NCBI GenBank assembly: GCA_020809705.1
Contig: CP085827.1
Span: 1,116,001 to 1,180,000 of the forward strand
Reading direction: 5' to 3'
Source of the DNA: Calonectria ilicicola
Lineage: Eukaryota > Ascomycota > Sordariomycetes > Hypocreales > Nectriaceae
Length of the DNA: 64,000 bases
The first letter of the stretch is position 1. Each line of letters begins with the position of its first letter. Below the pieces are notes generated by a model. That model saw nothing but the letters and a program-made list of their open reading frames with translations, had not been told where the DNA came from and did no database searches. The position numbers and the translations under genes are program-made. This document shows, one piece after another, positions 1 to 11,864 of the stretch.

Positions 1-780
1 TTATTGCATACAATGATGTCAATTCAAAGTTTTCTGAACCAAGCCAATTTTCTCGTTTTTACAGTAGAAGTTAGATATCATGGATGCAAGCCTTGAGAAT
101 GTAACGATATTGTCTGACCAGCCGTACGTGTCCTTGAATGACTTGGTGGCACACTGACCCTCGCTTCGAGGGATATTAGTCATGCGGGGCTGGCTCCTCG
201 CTTGACGCAACGCCGTTAATCCTGGACGAGACCCGTAACTTGGGGTTGTTGGTGAATGGTTCGATGATGATTAAATGGCTTCTTTCCTATTAAAAAAGAC
301 TGACACCATTTTCCCTGCGTTTTAAACCTCGGGGCTTCAATATTGTATTTCCAAAATCCGGGTGAACGTCCAACCCAACCCAATCTTGACAATTAGGAAG
401 CTAGGGCTTTGTGTTGTAGAGGGGAAACCTTGTGCTTTTTTGTTGGGGGAACGAATTCGGTATGGCGGATATATCGGCAGTGATTTTCAATACATGGAGT
501 CAGCAACTCTTACTTTATGTATCAACATTATTGTACGCTCATGTGGACGTCTCTTCGCAAGTACTGAACACGGTAAATTTACAGTGTGTGTGGGGCGCTA
601 GTGAAGACTTTGGACCACTACCCCTTCTCCGCTTTTCCCCAATCCATCACACCAATGTACAACTTGTACCATTTTTTGTCTTTTCCCCAATTACGACTGC
701 CCTTGCTTGAAAATTTCAACTGAAAGCAGAGATTGTAGATCTCATGGTGTAGGCAAAGGCTTCATGGCCAAAGCACAATC
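1..780. other. Left edge, no gene recognised
   Basis: Only short, overlapping open frames without recognisable motifs are present. The stretch just before 781 should hold the promoter and leader of the Zn2Cys6 regulator. A GCGGGG hexamer at 184-189 fits the CreA-type SYGGRG consensus, but it lies about 600 bases from the start codon and may be chance. Nothing else is visible. Confidence 0.5.
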
Positions 781-3249
781 ATGGAAGAACCGCGTCGCTT
801 CACCCGTGGCCGGCTGTCGCGTGGCAAAGGATTACGAAAAACAACCGGATGGTAGGCCTTGAGAGGGTGACATCGACGCAATCCTGTGAATCTCCGAGGG
901 ATTATTATTAACAGAATATCTAGTTGGACATGCCGTCGCCGCCGTGTCAAGTGCGACGAGGAGAAACCACGCTGCGGAGGATGTGTCCGTAAGAAAGCCC
1001 ATTGCGACTATGCACCAGCAGCACGAGACGGAAGTAGAAAAACCAGACAACAACAAAAACAACAGCCAGATACGAACGAACCGGACAATTCAAGTCAAGT
1101 TCCCCGGAATGAGAATGATGCAAATAATGCAAACGATGATGATGAGAGTGATGATGGAGACAACGGCAACAACAATGAAGACAGCATTTTCAATGCCACA
1201 GAAGTGCTGACATCAATATTCGATCAGCCACACCTCAACCATCTCGATGAAACCATTCCGACAGCCGATATCTCGATGAGACCTTCAAATTCTATCCAAA
1301 ATGATCCATTAATAGCAGGTCCAGCCGAAGATGATGTTCAGGTAAACCATACCATGGATACTGACCAAGGTGGTATAACCGGCCAATCGATCGACTGCTA
1401 CAATGAAAAGTCACCCGAGACAATATTTGCATCGCAAGAATATTCAGGAATGGGCAGTTTCATTGGATTTTCAGCTGTTTACAATGCAACCTCATCGAGC
1501 CAAGTGCAACTAAACCCAACGCCACTCCCATGCACGGGGACGCCTGATTCGGGACTGGGAAGCGGCGCAGAATCATTGACCTCCAGATGGCTTGATCTAC
1601 TGATTTCAGACGCGACTCTAAATTATGGGCCCCTGCCAGAATTTCAATTTGACCCGAATGGGCCAGACATCTTTGGAAATTCTGTGGTACACACACCAGA
1701 ACCCCTGAACAAGATATCAAACCATACAGAGCAACCTGCAACCCGTGGTACCCAGATAGCCAGGCCAGTTCTATCTAGTAATCTATACTTGCTAGAACGC
1801 ATTTTCTACATTGGAGAGCAGTTGCGTGAAAAGGAACATGCCTGGCAAGCATTGGAACCAATTAGTTTGCAACCAAATGAACACATTTTATTTCGACACT
1901 TTACCGAACACATAAGTCAATGGGTTAGTTAAAATCTTCTACGGAGTTGAGTATCAAAGTCGAAATTTACGGATATGGCGGTGAAAGAGAAATTTTATTG
2001 ATTTTTCGCTTCAGATGGATCTTTTCGAACCACAGAAGCCGTTCGGAGCCCTGGTTCCTCACTTAGCTGTACGTGGATATTACTTGATTCATTTGATTCT
2101 TTATTCTGACTTTCACAGTTACGAAACGTCGGACTCATGAATGCAATACTAGCCTTATCTGCTCGGCATCTCTGCATCGTGAATCGTGATTCCTCGACCT
2201 CGACCTCTGCATTCCGACCCGATCCTAATGATGCGCTAAGTTATTATTACAAGGCACTACACTACAGCCAGAAGGCTATGCAATATGATACCTACCAAAC
2301 CAGTTTGGAGCTATTGGCCAGTGCAATTATCATTTCGTCATACGAAATGTTGGATGGCTCCAGTACGAACTGGGAGAAACATTTAAAGGGTGTTTTCTGG
2401 ATCCAACGGTCTCAGGTCATCCATGGTGACTCAAATGGTTTGAGGCAGGCCGTTTGGTGGGCCTGGTTGTGCCAGGATGTGTGGGCTGCGTTCAGGGAGA
2501 AGAGAAAACCATTTACCTTTTGGAAGCCGGCCCGTCTCCTTGTTAATTTGAGTCCTTATGAGCTCGCCGCTCGGGCAGTCTACAACTTTGCCCATGTAAT
2601 TGGCTTTTGCGCCCTGGAAGATGCCTCGGCAAATACCAAAGACGAGGTGGCAAAGAACCAAGAAGCCAATCGTCTTTTACAACAGTTAGAGCAATGGAGG
2701 CTACATCTAACCGTCGAGTTCTGTCCTCTACCCATGTCAGATGTAGATTGTGTGCCTTTTCCTCGCGTGTGGATTCAGCCAGTAGCTTTCGGTGTGCAAA
2801 TATTATTTCCCCCGATATAATTAACAAGACCCATGCTTACTGGCAATTTTAGGGGTTTCGATGCAACTGTATTACTGCTCGCTAATATTATTACATCTAC
2901 ATCGCCCATGGCGCGGTGGCTTGGTCGAATATCTAGACAGGCAGCGAGCCTTGAGACGATGGGCAAGAATTGTGTGCGGCATCGCCAAAACCTGCACAGA
3001 CTACGCCTCGAGTATTATGTCCTCGCAATGTGTGTTTATAGGTAATATACAACCCGTCTATTCGTAGAAGCTCTTTAAATTGTCTGAGATCAAGAAACAA
3101 CTGACAGAGAAATAATAGCTGGAATGGTGATAGAGGACAGTGTCCAACGTCGTGAAGTCTTGGAGCTTCTTGATGCCTACAGCCAGCAGGCCGGGTGGCC
3201 GGGCTTTTCGCTAGGGCGTGAATTGGAGGAAGTTTGGCGAATTGACTGA
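781..3249 (+). CDS. Zn(II)2Cys6 transcription factor of the catabolic cluster
   Basis: Probable nuclear DNA-binding regulator of the adjoining catabolic genes. I model six exons: 781-851, 924-1923, 2015-2068, 2119-2791, 2853-3041 and 3119-3249, giving 705 residues. The start at 781 is chosen because splicing 852-923 creates the first zinc cysteine across the junction and yields CWTCRRRRVKC followed by CGGC and a sixth Cys, a complete CX2CX6CX6CX2CX6C cluster near residues 24-50. An Asn/Asp-rich low-complexity stretch follows at about 1060-1190. The C-terminal half has the pattern of the fungal-specific regulatory domain, including an FPRVWIQP segment followed across an intron by a Leu-rich LLHLHRP segment; this resembles Fungal_trans_2 proteins. 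Every intron has GT...AG ends. Its place at one end of a run of metabolic genes suggests a pathway-specific activator, which is inference. Confidence 0.9.
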
Positions 3250-3291
3250 ATTAAGAACGGTCAAGGGTTTACATACTGATTAGCCAGCGGT

Positions 3292-4235
3292 TCATTGAAC
3301 TGGTGCTTTGCCTGCAGACCCGATAATTTCCATCCATTCAATCGTTTGCCTCATCACCTTTTCCACACCTGCCTCCATCAAGCCTGTATGTGTTTTCATA
3401 TTCGATGCTTCGGATCGGAGATGCGCATAATAGTCATCGAGAACGGCTCTGTTGACGTTGATCTTGGTAGCTCCCGCCTTTATGCACTGTCTCATAAGAT
3501 CGGGTGAGAATCCGTTCGTGCCATGAAGCGCAATGTGTGCCCTTTTGTTCAACTGTGCCTTGACCGAAGCAAACCTAATCGCGCCAGGTTTAATGAATCT
3601 CACTCTTAAAAAACATTCCACTAGTACACATACCTCTCAAAGTCAAGTTTAGGTCCTTGAGGTCCATATTCGCCGTGCACATTCCCAAAAGACGGGGCCA
3701 ACGCATCCACTCCCGTGGCGAGGAATTCATCAACTTCCTCGGGTGTCGTTTTGCTAGCTTCCAATCCAGCGGTATCCATAACGCCATCTTCTCCGCCTTC
3801 GATTCGTCCCGGCTCCGCCTCGGTCGCAATTTGCCTCGTGTTGCAGTACTCTACCCATTTGGCTGTCTTGCGGAGGTTTTCTTCCTTCTCGTAGTGCGAC
3901 ATATCAACCATTATGCTGTCGAATGGGAGAGAGTCGGCAGCAAGTTTGATAATTTTCTCATCTTGTGCGTGATCAAGATGGACTGAAATCGGGACAGTAG
4001 CACGGTGAGCGGCATCAGCGGCTGTTCGCACAAGGAGGCCATCTGAAAAAGTGATGGCCCATGGAAAGAACTGAAGGATGAGAGGAGATTGTGCTTTCTC
4101 GGCAGCTCGTACGAGGCCCAGGATTTGCTCTATATTATACGCAATGGCAGCTATTACGCCGTACTCTCCTGCCTCAGCCGCTTTGAGGATTTGAAGATGG
4201 CGATTGTTTGTTTTCCAATCACCTGGTGAAGCCAT
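3292..4235 (-). CDS. Class II ketose-bisphosphate-type aldolase
   Basis: Predicted cytosolic metal-dependent aldolase that would cleave a ketose (bis)phosphate, or a related sugar acid, into two smaller carbonyl compounds. There are two exons, 4235-3634 and 3574-3292, joined in phase (AG|G = Arg), for 294 residues, the usual length of fructose- or tagatose-bisphosphate aldolases. Visible class II signatures are HLDHAQD at about residues 86-92, an EAEPGRIEG acidic segment, GNVHGEYGPQGP carrying another metal-type His, and HGTNG followed by GATKINVNRA, which corresponds to the HGxSG...KVN phosphate-binding end of the family. It is divergent from the SMP-30 gene, with 433 bases between start codons, so the two may be co-regulated. 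The exact substrate cannot be read from the sequence; it is clearly not the housekeeping yeast-type FBA by motif wording. Confidence 0.88.
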
Positions 4236-4668
4236 ATTGGGGAATTGAATGATGAAACCTGCAATATTTCAACGATGAAACCGGTCCGAGGGGTTTTAAA
4301 ATACCATTTTCCTAATTTATTATAATATTCCGCTCGCGTTTATGGATATTCGGTAACGTGTTGGCCTCTGATGGGCCATGGAATTCTGCAATGTACAAGT
4401 TGGGGGCCCACTTCGCTTGAAGCCATCATCCCTCGTGTCGAGGGTATGCAATGGTCAGCTCACAAAGATTGGTTGGCTCGTGGGTTGGGTGCGCCACTGG
4501 CCTTGGTCTGGAAAGAATGCATTCAAGACCGACTGGAAACATGTTTGCATAGAATGGATCTGTTAATGAATGAAGTCTCTCATCCTGACTTGTTAATCTT
4601 TTTTTATTTTCCTAAAAAAAAGGGCCATTGTGTTTGAAGCAAAGAAAAGCTGACCTTGGGGCTGAGCA
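4236..4668. promoter_or_regulatory. Divergent promoter, aldolase / lactonase
   Basis: This interval separates two start codons facing away from each other, so it must hold both promoters. At 4282-4288 there is a short inverted CGG-N1-CCG, a spacing that a Zn2Cys6 dimer could read, although the spacing used by the cluster regulator is unknown. I find no SYGGRG hexamer here. A pyrimidine-rich tract lies close to the lactonase start. Confidence 0.45.
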
Positions 4669-5768
4669 ATGTCTCAAAACACAGATTACGCCGAAAATTG
4701 GAAGATTTATCAAGATGATTTCAGAAGAATCATAGGGTTGAATCCAGCAATGGAGATGTTGCTTCAAATTGACGAGTACCCATTTGCCCACGAAGCTGGT
4801 GTCTTTATCTCAGAAACGAACGAACTGTTTATAACAAGCAACCAATTCAATGATGAAGCAAGGCAAAGGGGAGTGACGATATCCAAGATTTCTTTGGGTA
4901 ACGAGAAGAAACCCGTGGAAATAGAAAACATTGATTGCCCTGTTATTCATATGGCCAACGGCGGCGTCAATTACGAAGATGGAATTTTATTTTGCGCTCA
5001 GGGTTCGTCGACACAGCCGAGTGGTCTATTCAAAATGCAGGCTTCGCCTCCCTATCAAACCAAAAGGATATTGACAAGCTACCTGGGGAAGCCATTTAAT
5101 TCAGTTAATGACGTCGTCGTTCACAGCGATGGCAGCATATGGTTCACGGACCCGTCTTATGGCCATGACCAGGGGTACCGCCCACGGCCGAGTCTACCGA
5201 ACGCTGTGTATCGTTATGACCCTGCAAATAAGAGTATTAGGGCGATGGCGGATGGTTTCGGGAGACCAAATGGCATTTGCTTCTCGCCTGACTATACGAC
5301 AGTATACGTGACTGATACGGATAAAGTGCGCGGTGCATGGATTGACAAGAGTAGAGCTGCTTCAATGTGAGTATAGCCCCAAGAAATCTCGTTCTTGAAC
5401 TTCCCTTCTAGCTTTTATGTAATAAATAGCTGCTTCATAAGCATGCACTAACTAAGAACAGTTACGCATTTGACGTGATTTATCGAGGTGGACAGCCCTT
5501 CTTAGCAAACCGCCGGCTTTTTGCCCTGGCCGACACAGGTATTCCGGACGGCATTAAATGCGATACCCTAGGAAACGTTTACAGCGGTTGCGGGGATGGT
5601 ATCAATGTTTGGTCTCCTGGTGGCATTCTTTTGGGCAAGATCATGATCCCCGGAGGCGTTGCCAACTTTTGTTTCGGGCGGGGAGGACAGCTCTTTGCCC
5701 TGAACGAGCACCGACTTTGGCGTTTACAACTTAACAATGATGTGAAAGGAGCTTTGCTTGGTTTATAG
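4669..5768 (+). CDS. SMP-30/gluconolactonase-type lactonase
   Basis: Predicted metal-dependent sugar lactonase: opens an aldonolactone to its aldonic acid. The exons are 4669-5366 and 5462-5768 (intron with an ACTAAC branch site), giving 334 residues. The six-bladed propeller fold of the family is supported by the four metal-ligand positions: Glu42 in HEAGVF, Asn147 in NDVVVHSDGSIWFTDPSYG, Asn201 in GRPNGICFSPD, and Asp262 in GIPDGIKCDTLGN. There is no signal peptide, so it is probably cytosolic. In a cluster with a reductase/dehydrogenase and an aldolase it fits the lactone-hydrolysis step of a sugar-oxidation route, which is inference from neighbourhood. Other SMP-30 relatives hydrolyse organophosphates or act in secondary metabolism, so the substrate stays open. 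Confidence 0.9.
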
Positions 5769-6188
5769 ATGAATATTCATATTTTCCCTGTTGTATCATT
5801 TCACTCTTACTTTCTCTTTTGTGCCGCTATTGTGCAGAAGTGCACCTAGTTTTCAGCCGGCTGTTCCGGAGACACATGCGCATTCCATATTTTGCCGACC
5901 AGCAGTTAAGACATTCAATCATTAATCACCATGGCCACTCCTGTCTATTTTTAGTCTGGCCTTGATACCCATAAACCTGACTTGAGTGCTTCCCCTTTGG
6001 GTGTTGTGGCGCAGTTGGGCAAGGACCGACTCCATGACAGTCGACAATTGATAGGCAAGGTGCGGGGTTAATGCCGTAATTCCGGGGCTTCATTCCATCA
6101 AAAGGCAAGCACGCTACATCCCACCCACTAGACATCTTTTGCCCTGCAACTAAATATATGATTTCATTTTGGAAACTTAAACGAAATC
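5769..6188. other. Intergenic, 3' end of lactonase and esterase promoter
   Basis: This holds the terminator region of the lactonase and the promoter of the esterase. Visible elements are a CGG-N5-CCG inverted triplet at 5858-5868, a pair of CreA-type hexamers listed separately, and a TATA-like AAATATATG at about 6152, some 37 bases before the esterase ATG. No convincing gene is present. Confidence 0.5.
6062..6087 (+). promoter_or_regulatory. Pair of CreA-type sites upstream of the esterase
   Basis: GCGGGG (6062-6067) and CCGGGG (6082-6087) both match SYGGRG, the binding consensus of the carbon catabolite repressor CreA/CRE1. They lie on the same strand 14 bases apart, about 100 bases before the ATG. 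Closely spaced pairs are the arrangement usually found functional in other fungi. Function here is inferred from sequence only. Confidence 0.45.
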
Positions 6189-7952
6189 ATGACCGTTTTA
6201 TTCGAGCATAAGTCCTTGAACTCCACCCTCACAGGCGTTGAAGTCGCGACTACCGCGCAATTCCGAGGGATCCCGTACGGAAATGTGACGAAGCGATTCG
6301 CTCAACCCCAACCTATCACGACCCTAGAAAAAGAATTAGATTGCACTATATATGGGTTATTATTATTTCTCAACCTTAATTAATTTCGGTCGACTAATTG
6401 CCACGTTCAATTGACACAGTCCTCGATGCCCTCAAGTCCCCGTCGACGTTGGTCATTTACTTCGCATACCAAGCGATTATGTGCTCCCAGTTGAGCCCGA
6501 GGATGAGTTCGCTTGTCTAAACTTAGATGTGGTGGTCCCAAAAAAACATCTCTCAAGCTCCGGTCAAAAGCTGCCTGTTCTTGTGTGGATACATGGAATG
6601 TTCCAACCACCCACTGCTGTCATGACGAGACTAACAAAGTGCAGGCGGTTCACAAGCTGTGACATTCGGAAGCGCTGCTTCGGGAGTTTGCGGTACGTAG
6701 CACCCGGCTCAACTTTTCCACAACTACTAACAAGTCCCACCAAGATGCAACAAAAATCGTCAACGACTCATTGAGCCAGCAAAAGCCTGTCATTGTAGTC
6801 TCCGTTCAATACCGCCTTAACATCTTCGCATTTGGTCATGACACAGATTCTTCCAACCTAGCCTTAAAGGATCAGTCTTTAGCACTTGATTGGGTACAGA
6901 AGCATATTTCTGGGTTTGGCGGTGATCCGGTAGGTAGTCTTGATATGCTTCAACCAAGGTATAACTAATTTTTGGTGTAAGGATCGAGTAACGCTCTATG
7001 GAGAGAGTGCAGGGGCGGTTTATTGTCACGCGCATATTGTTCGCAAGGCCCCTGCCAGCCAGGTTATTCTATCCTCTGGTTCACTCTATCTATCACCTCC
7101 CCAATCACAGGAACGAGCCTCAGTTATGCGCCAAACTCTGAGCAAACATCTTCGGGATATTAGTGAATTTAGCTTGGAAAATGCACCAGCTCCCATTATT
7201 ATCGAGGCACTGAAGAATTCAGGCATCCAATCCTGGTTTATTGTCATGGAACCCCAACTCAAAGACTGGGAGGTGGCTACCGGCACCTCACCAAGACTAC
7301 TTCTAAGTGACATGCAAGACGAGGTACAGTTTTCAATAAATAATTCACTAGAACCTATGCTAATCTCTTACAGGCCGTGCTTTGGCGATCTGGCATATGG
7401 TCAACGGACTCCAACGACTTAGTCGCCGCTTTCGACTTGGCAGAGGAGTCGAGTGCCGAACTAAAACGCCTCTATCACATTGATCCAACCCGACCTTCGT
7501 CATGCAAAATTGGGGCACTGGACTTTCTCAACGACTATAAATATGTTCTCCCTATTGATAAAATAGTGAAGCAATGGCAAGGCTATCAAAAAGAAGCGTA
7601 TCGTTGCGTTGTGGATGAGAAAAACCCATGGCAGCCATCAAACGGATCCCACCATGGAATCGACGTAGTCTTTCTCTTTGGGGGCCTGGACCTCTCTTTC
7701 TCAAAGAGTGCAACGAATACAGGAAATAACATGCGCAGGAAATGGATCGAGTTCATCAACTCGGAGGAACCCTGGCCTCAGACACTGTCGGCTGCCTTTG
7801 GTCCATACGGTTTATATCAGCAACTTGATGATAACGACCTACAATCGCGCAGAAGAATAACCGAAGCGAGACGCTTGAGTCAAATCGGCTCAGCCGTCCT
7901 GGACAAGGTTTTTGTAGCCCTCGCAACAGGCAAGATTAGCTTGTTAAACTAG
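6189..7952 (+). CDS. Type-B carboxylesterase with a non-canonical intron
   Basis: Alpha/beta-hydrolase of the carboxylesterase type-B family, predicted to remove acyl esters. Exons as modelled: 6189-6355, 6420-6595, 6645-6692, 6745-6929, 6982-7323 and 7374-7952, giving 498 residues. The second junction restores the oxyanion-hole motif WIHGGSQAVTFGSA, but its intron (6596-6644) starts GAATGT instead of GTATGT; it ends in AG and carries an ACTAAC branch site. Without removal of these 49 bases the frame is lost. The nucleophile is Ser201 in GESAG and a catalytic His lies in GSHHGID near residue 390. No signal peptide is visible, so the enzyme is probably intracellular, deacylating an imported compound. 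If the GA donor is not spliced, the gene is a recent pseudogene; the rest of the frame is intact. Confidence 0.8.
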
Positions 7953-8259
7953 ATGGTAGATGTCAAAATTAGCTAGCTAAAAATTGATGAAGTTTGCTGA
8001 ACATGAAACGGTGCAGTGAACACATGGAATTCGCCGGCGATGTTCTTTTTGGGGATGGTGCGTGGATGGGCCACTCGGAGCGGAGGCCGACCCGATGTCC
8101 CAAATACCCCGCATCCCAATCAGGGCAAAGTCAAGAGCACCGCACCACCAATGTTCTACAAAGCCGATAAATAAACAAATCGTTAGTTCAACTCCACTAA
8201 TTTCCCTTATTGTTAGACAGCTCGCCTTGTTGATTTGCTCGTTAACCTTAATTTTCATC
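7953..8259. promoter_or_regulatory. Promoter region of the aldo/keto reductase
   Basis: There is no gene in this interval. Two SYGGRG-type hexamers occur: GCGGAG at 8080-8085 on the plus strand, and CCCCGC at 8107-8112, which is GCGGGG on the minus strand. An AT-rich GATAAATAAAC lies at about 8166, roughly 90 bases before the start codon. This matches the CreA-like pattern seen upstream of other genes in the cluster. Confidence 0.4.
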
Positions 8260-9407
8260 ATGGAATTTGCCAGGTGAGTTCTCGCCCAAGACGCCTAATG
8301 TATGCCGGCTTTGGACGTCGCCAAGGGCTAATACTTGCTTAGACTTGGTAACAGTGGCCTCAAGGTCTCCAAAATCATCCTCGGTGGCATGATCTTTGGC
8401 TCTTCCAAGTGGGAAGGATCTCCATGGACACTTGATGAGGAGGAGGGTTTACAGCTTCTCAAAACAGCTTACGACAATGGCATCAACACTTGGGATACGG
8501 CCGACACTTATTCAAATGGAAAGTCAGAGGAAATCATCGGCAAGGCTCTAAAAAAGTTCAATATTCCTAGGCAAAAAGTGGTCATCCTCTCCAAGATCTT
8601 TAACCCAGTCATGGATGACGAATCAAGACCGCCAAGTGTAAATGACGGGCCGCTAGTCAACCAAATGGGGCTGAGCAGGAAGCACGTCTTTCACGCCGTT
8701 GATCAATGCCTAGCTCGATTAGCTACAGATTATATCGGTAAGTGATGACAATCTATCCAAAGTTCTGTGAATTGGACTGCTTATTAACTAAACAATTAGA
8801 CGTGCTCCAAATTCACCGTCTGGATCGAGAGACACCGCCAGAGGAGATAATGAGAGCGCTCCACGAAGTTGTTCAATCTGGGAAAGTTCGTTATATTGGT
8901 GCTTCCTCCATGTATACGTGGGAGTTTGCTCGACTTCAGTTTATAGCACGTTCCAATGGCTGGACTGAGTTCATCTCAATGCAGCCATTCTATAACCTCC
9001 TATATCGAGAAGAGGAGCGAGAAATGATCCCCTTCTGTCGTGCATCTGGCGTGGGCATTATTCCATGGAGTCCAATTGCACGTGGGTTGCTTGCCAGACC
9101 AATTTCCAAGAATAACGAGGAAGAATCCTCCCTACGAAGCCGTTCAGACAAGAAGTCTGATACATGGTTCGCGGATGCAAATCTGGACATTGTGAACCGT
9201 GTGGAAGAAGTTGCAACTAAAAAGAATATCAGCATGGCGCTGGTTTCCACGGCTTGGGTTCTCCAAAAGGGGTGCTATCCAATCATCGGTCTGAGCTCGG
9301 AGAAGCGAATCAAGGAAGCCATACAAGCACTGAAGGTGCAGTTATCAGCAGAGGAGTGCGAATACCTCGAGGGTATTTATAAGCCAAGGGCCATACAGGG
9401 CATGTGA
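8260..9407 (+). CDS. Aldo/keto reductase
   Basis: NAD(P)H-dependent reductase of aldehydes or ketones, or sugar dehydrogenase, with a TIM-barrel fold. The first exon is only 14 bases (8260-8273, MEFA plus part of Arg), then 8343-8737 and 8800-9407, giving 338 residues. The tiny first exon was chosen because it joins in frame to LGNSGLKVSKI, the normal N-terminal strand of the family. The catalytic tetrad is visible: Asp56 in WDTAD, Tyr61 in TYSNGKSEE, Lys89 in ILSK, and His in DVLQIHRLD. The sequence looks closest to the fungal aryl-alcohol-dehydrogenase / versiconal-acetate-reductase-like AKR branch, judged by motif wording. In the cluster it could produce or consume the sugar derivative handled by the lactonase. 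It converges with the sugar transporter. Confidence 0.9.
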
Positions 9408-9908
9408 AGGAAGTCTTGACGGTCTTAAGATGTTAGATATAGTAAATCCAATAAATAGAGTAACGAAATACATCAGCATAAACTTAGAGTTATACGATTT
9501 GGCTTGCAGCAGATTGACAGTCCATATTTGTACCCAAATTGCTAGCATTCAGAAGACTGCTTGTTCGTGATCATCACTCAATTGTCACTCAGTTTCAGTC
9601 AGTCACTGACTTGTAAATGGAAGTCACTGCATATACATTGACAAAATAATAGATTCATCACTCTTCTTATGGAAAAATGAACTTTTGGGGTGTTGGAAGT
9701 GGAATCGCACCCTTTGTTGCATACCAAACATCAATATAGCAATTGGAGAGATTAGTGGAGGCACAACTGCATGTAAATTTTGCATGATCCCAATAAGATA
9801 TAAGAGGAATCAAGACTATTGACGCCGTTTGCAAGGTAAAAAAACCCCTGTTTCTCAGTCCGCTGCTTAAGTACAATTTCCCAGGGTATAGTAAGCTACG
9901 ACAATGGC
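9408..9908. other. Convergent 3' regions of reductase and transporter
   Basis: This is the downstream DNA of two convergent genes. An AATAAA at 9450-9455 could serve polyadenylation of the reductase mRNA. The rest is AT-rich with no gene or repeat seen. Confidence 0.45.
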
Positions 9909-11864
9909 TTAGGATCGCCCAGCCGTCTCAATCATGGTGACATGTCCTCCTTCCTCAGTTTTCTCATTTTGCAACAATTCTGCGACATCATGTCGAACCT
10001 TCTCTTCCTCGGTTGGGTAGGCGCGCTTGAACATGGTCCAGAGCGAGTGCTGGAACAGATCATCCATCGACTCAATACTGCGGCCCTTCATCTCAGGGAG
10101 ACAGAAATAAATGAACACAACTCCAACGTAGGTCACCACGCCGAAAAATAGAAAGGCGCCGTATCCCATAGTGGTCAACATGTGTGGGGTTGCCGAGGTG
10201 ATGCCGTAGTTGAGAATCCAGTTTGTGAACAAGCAGATGGCCATACAAACGGATCGAATGCGGGAAGGGAAGATCTCAGCAGCAACGACGTACGGGGCGA
10301 CTGAGTGACCTAATGACCAACCGAAAGCATAGAGGTAGATACTTTAAGCTAAATTAGCAAAATTTCATCAACTTCATCAAGCAGGACGCACCAAATAATT
10401 CCAAAGATGCCACCTCCAGTAGTGCCACCACCAGCTTCAGGCTTCGCAAAATGGATAAAGAGTCCAATGTAAAGCATAGCACTGGCTTGGATCGCAGCTC
10501 CGATCATAAGCGGCAGTCGACGACCGACGTGGTCCACAATGACGGCGACGTAGAGAATAGTTGTGGCCAGTTTGACGATTCCATAAACACCAGTGGTGAG
10601 AAGAGAGCTTGAGCCCGACGGGACACCAATCATTGAGAAGATATCGGGAGCAAAGTAGTTGATAGAGTCGGTACCAGTGAGCTTGTGGAAAATGAAAAGC
10701 ATTACAGCGAGGAAGAGTCTTCGTCGGTTGCTCGCATTTGTGGCGATTTCACGAAAGACAGTGATGTAGCTGTAGCCTACAGAGTGTCAGTTTACCTTTG
10801 CCTAAAACGTCCTTCTTTGACCTACCCTTGGTTTCGCTTTGCTCAATTTCCACTTGGGCGACGATTTCCATGTATTCCTGGTGAACGTAAGGGTGGTCGG
10901 CCGGCAAACCTCTCAGCTTGCACAAGTTCCTAAGACCCTCTTCCTGTCGCCCCCTAGCAATGAGAGCACGTGGGGTTTCAACGATAACTACACAAAATCT
11001 GTTAGCTTCGTTTATGTGGTGGATTGGATATGTATTCGACACATACACCAAACCAATGCGAAGAAGAAGAATCCTGGAATGAGCTGGATACCCAACGCCA
11101 ACTGCCACGACTTGTTGTGGTTGAGATCTTTCTCTGGCCAAAGGCTCACGCCGTAGTTGATCCAGAAAGCGACGGCCAAGGCAAGAATAATCATCAGGTT
11201 ATATGATGTAGTGAGCGATCCTCGGATAGACTTTGGGGAGTTTTCGGCAAGATATTGTGGAGAAAGCTAAACGTTTGGACAAAGTCAGTGGTGATTCTCG
11301 ACCTGCGCAGTTAGAATCAACGTACCATTGATGTCGCGCCAATGGACACTCCAGCTAGAAGCCTTCCAGCATAGAGAACATTGAGGTTGGGGATTTCTTG
11401 CATAGCACAGCCCAAAAGAAACAGCGCTGCCATGATTGTTACGGACTTCTTTCGGCCGAGGAAATCTGCCATCGGTGCTGCCATAAGGGATCCGCCAGAA
11501 CCTCCAGCAGCGACTATTATTTGTTCGGGTGAGAATTTGATCTGAGGAATTACACTCGATTCGACTTACGCATTGCGGCTATATTTCCCTCTGCAGTAAC
11601 AAGTTAGCCTTGTGGATCATGAAGAAAACGTGCACATTCTCGCTCACCTCTAGTGTCAACCTCCGCTGCGGTCAGCTTGTCAAAGCCAAAGGCACGGCGA
11701 AACGATGGAAACGTCATGATGCCGCCAATGTTGCCCTGGTCGAATCCATAGGCGCAACCAGAAAAGGCGATTGCCACGCCCAATAGCAGAAGCTGCTTGT
11801 TGAAAATTTCCTTAGGGTCCTTCTTCCATTCTGGAGAAGCCCAGAGCGAGGTTCCGCCACCCAT
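9909..11864 (-). CDS. MFS sugar transporter of the catabolic cluster
   Basis: Plasma-membrane sugar:proton symporter of the hexose/quinate-permease type. Seven exons: 11864-11648, 11590-11570, 11513-11326, 11266-11047, 10987-10826, 10776-10392 and 10341-9909, giving 541 residues, the usual length. Visible sugar-porter signatures are AYGFDQGNIGGIM in TM1, DFLGRKKS in the 2-3 loop, ETPRALIARGR in place of the usual PESPRWL, FHKLTGTDSINYFAP in TM7 (usual form QQxTGxNxxxYY), DHVGRRLPL in the 8-9 loop, and LPEMKGRSIESMDDLF at the end. One exon is only 21 bases, encoding EGNIAAM, and is needed to keep frame. It is divergent from the BNR protein over 606 bases with CreA-type sites between, so transport and the glycosidase-like enzyme are probably expressed together. 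Confidence 0.92.
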
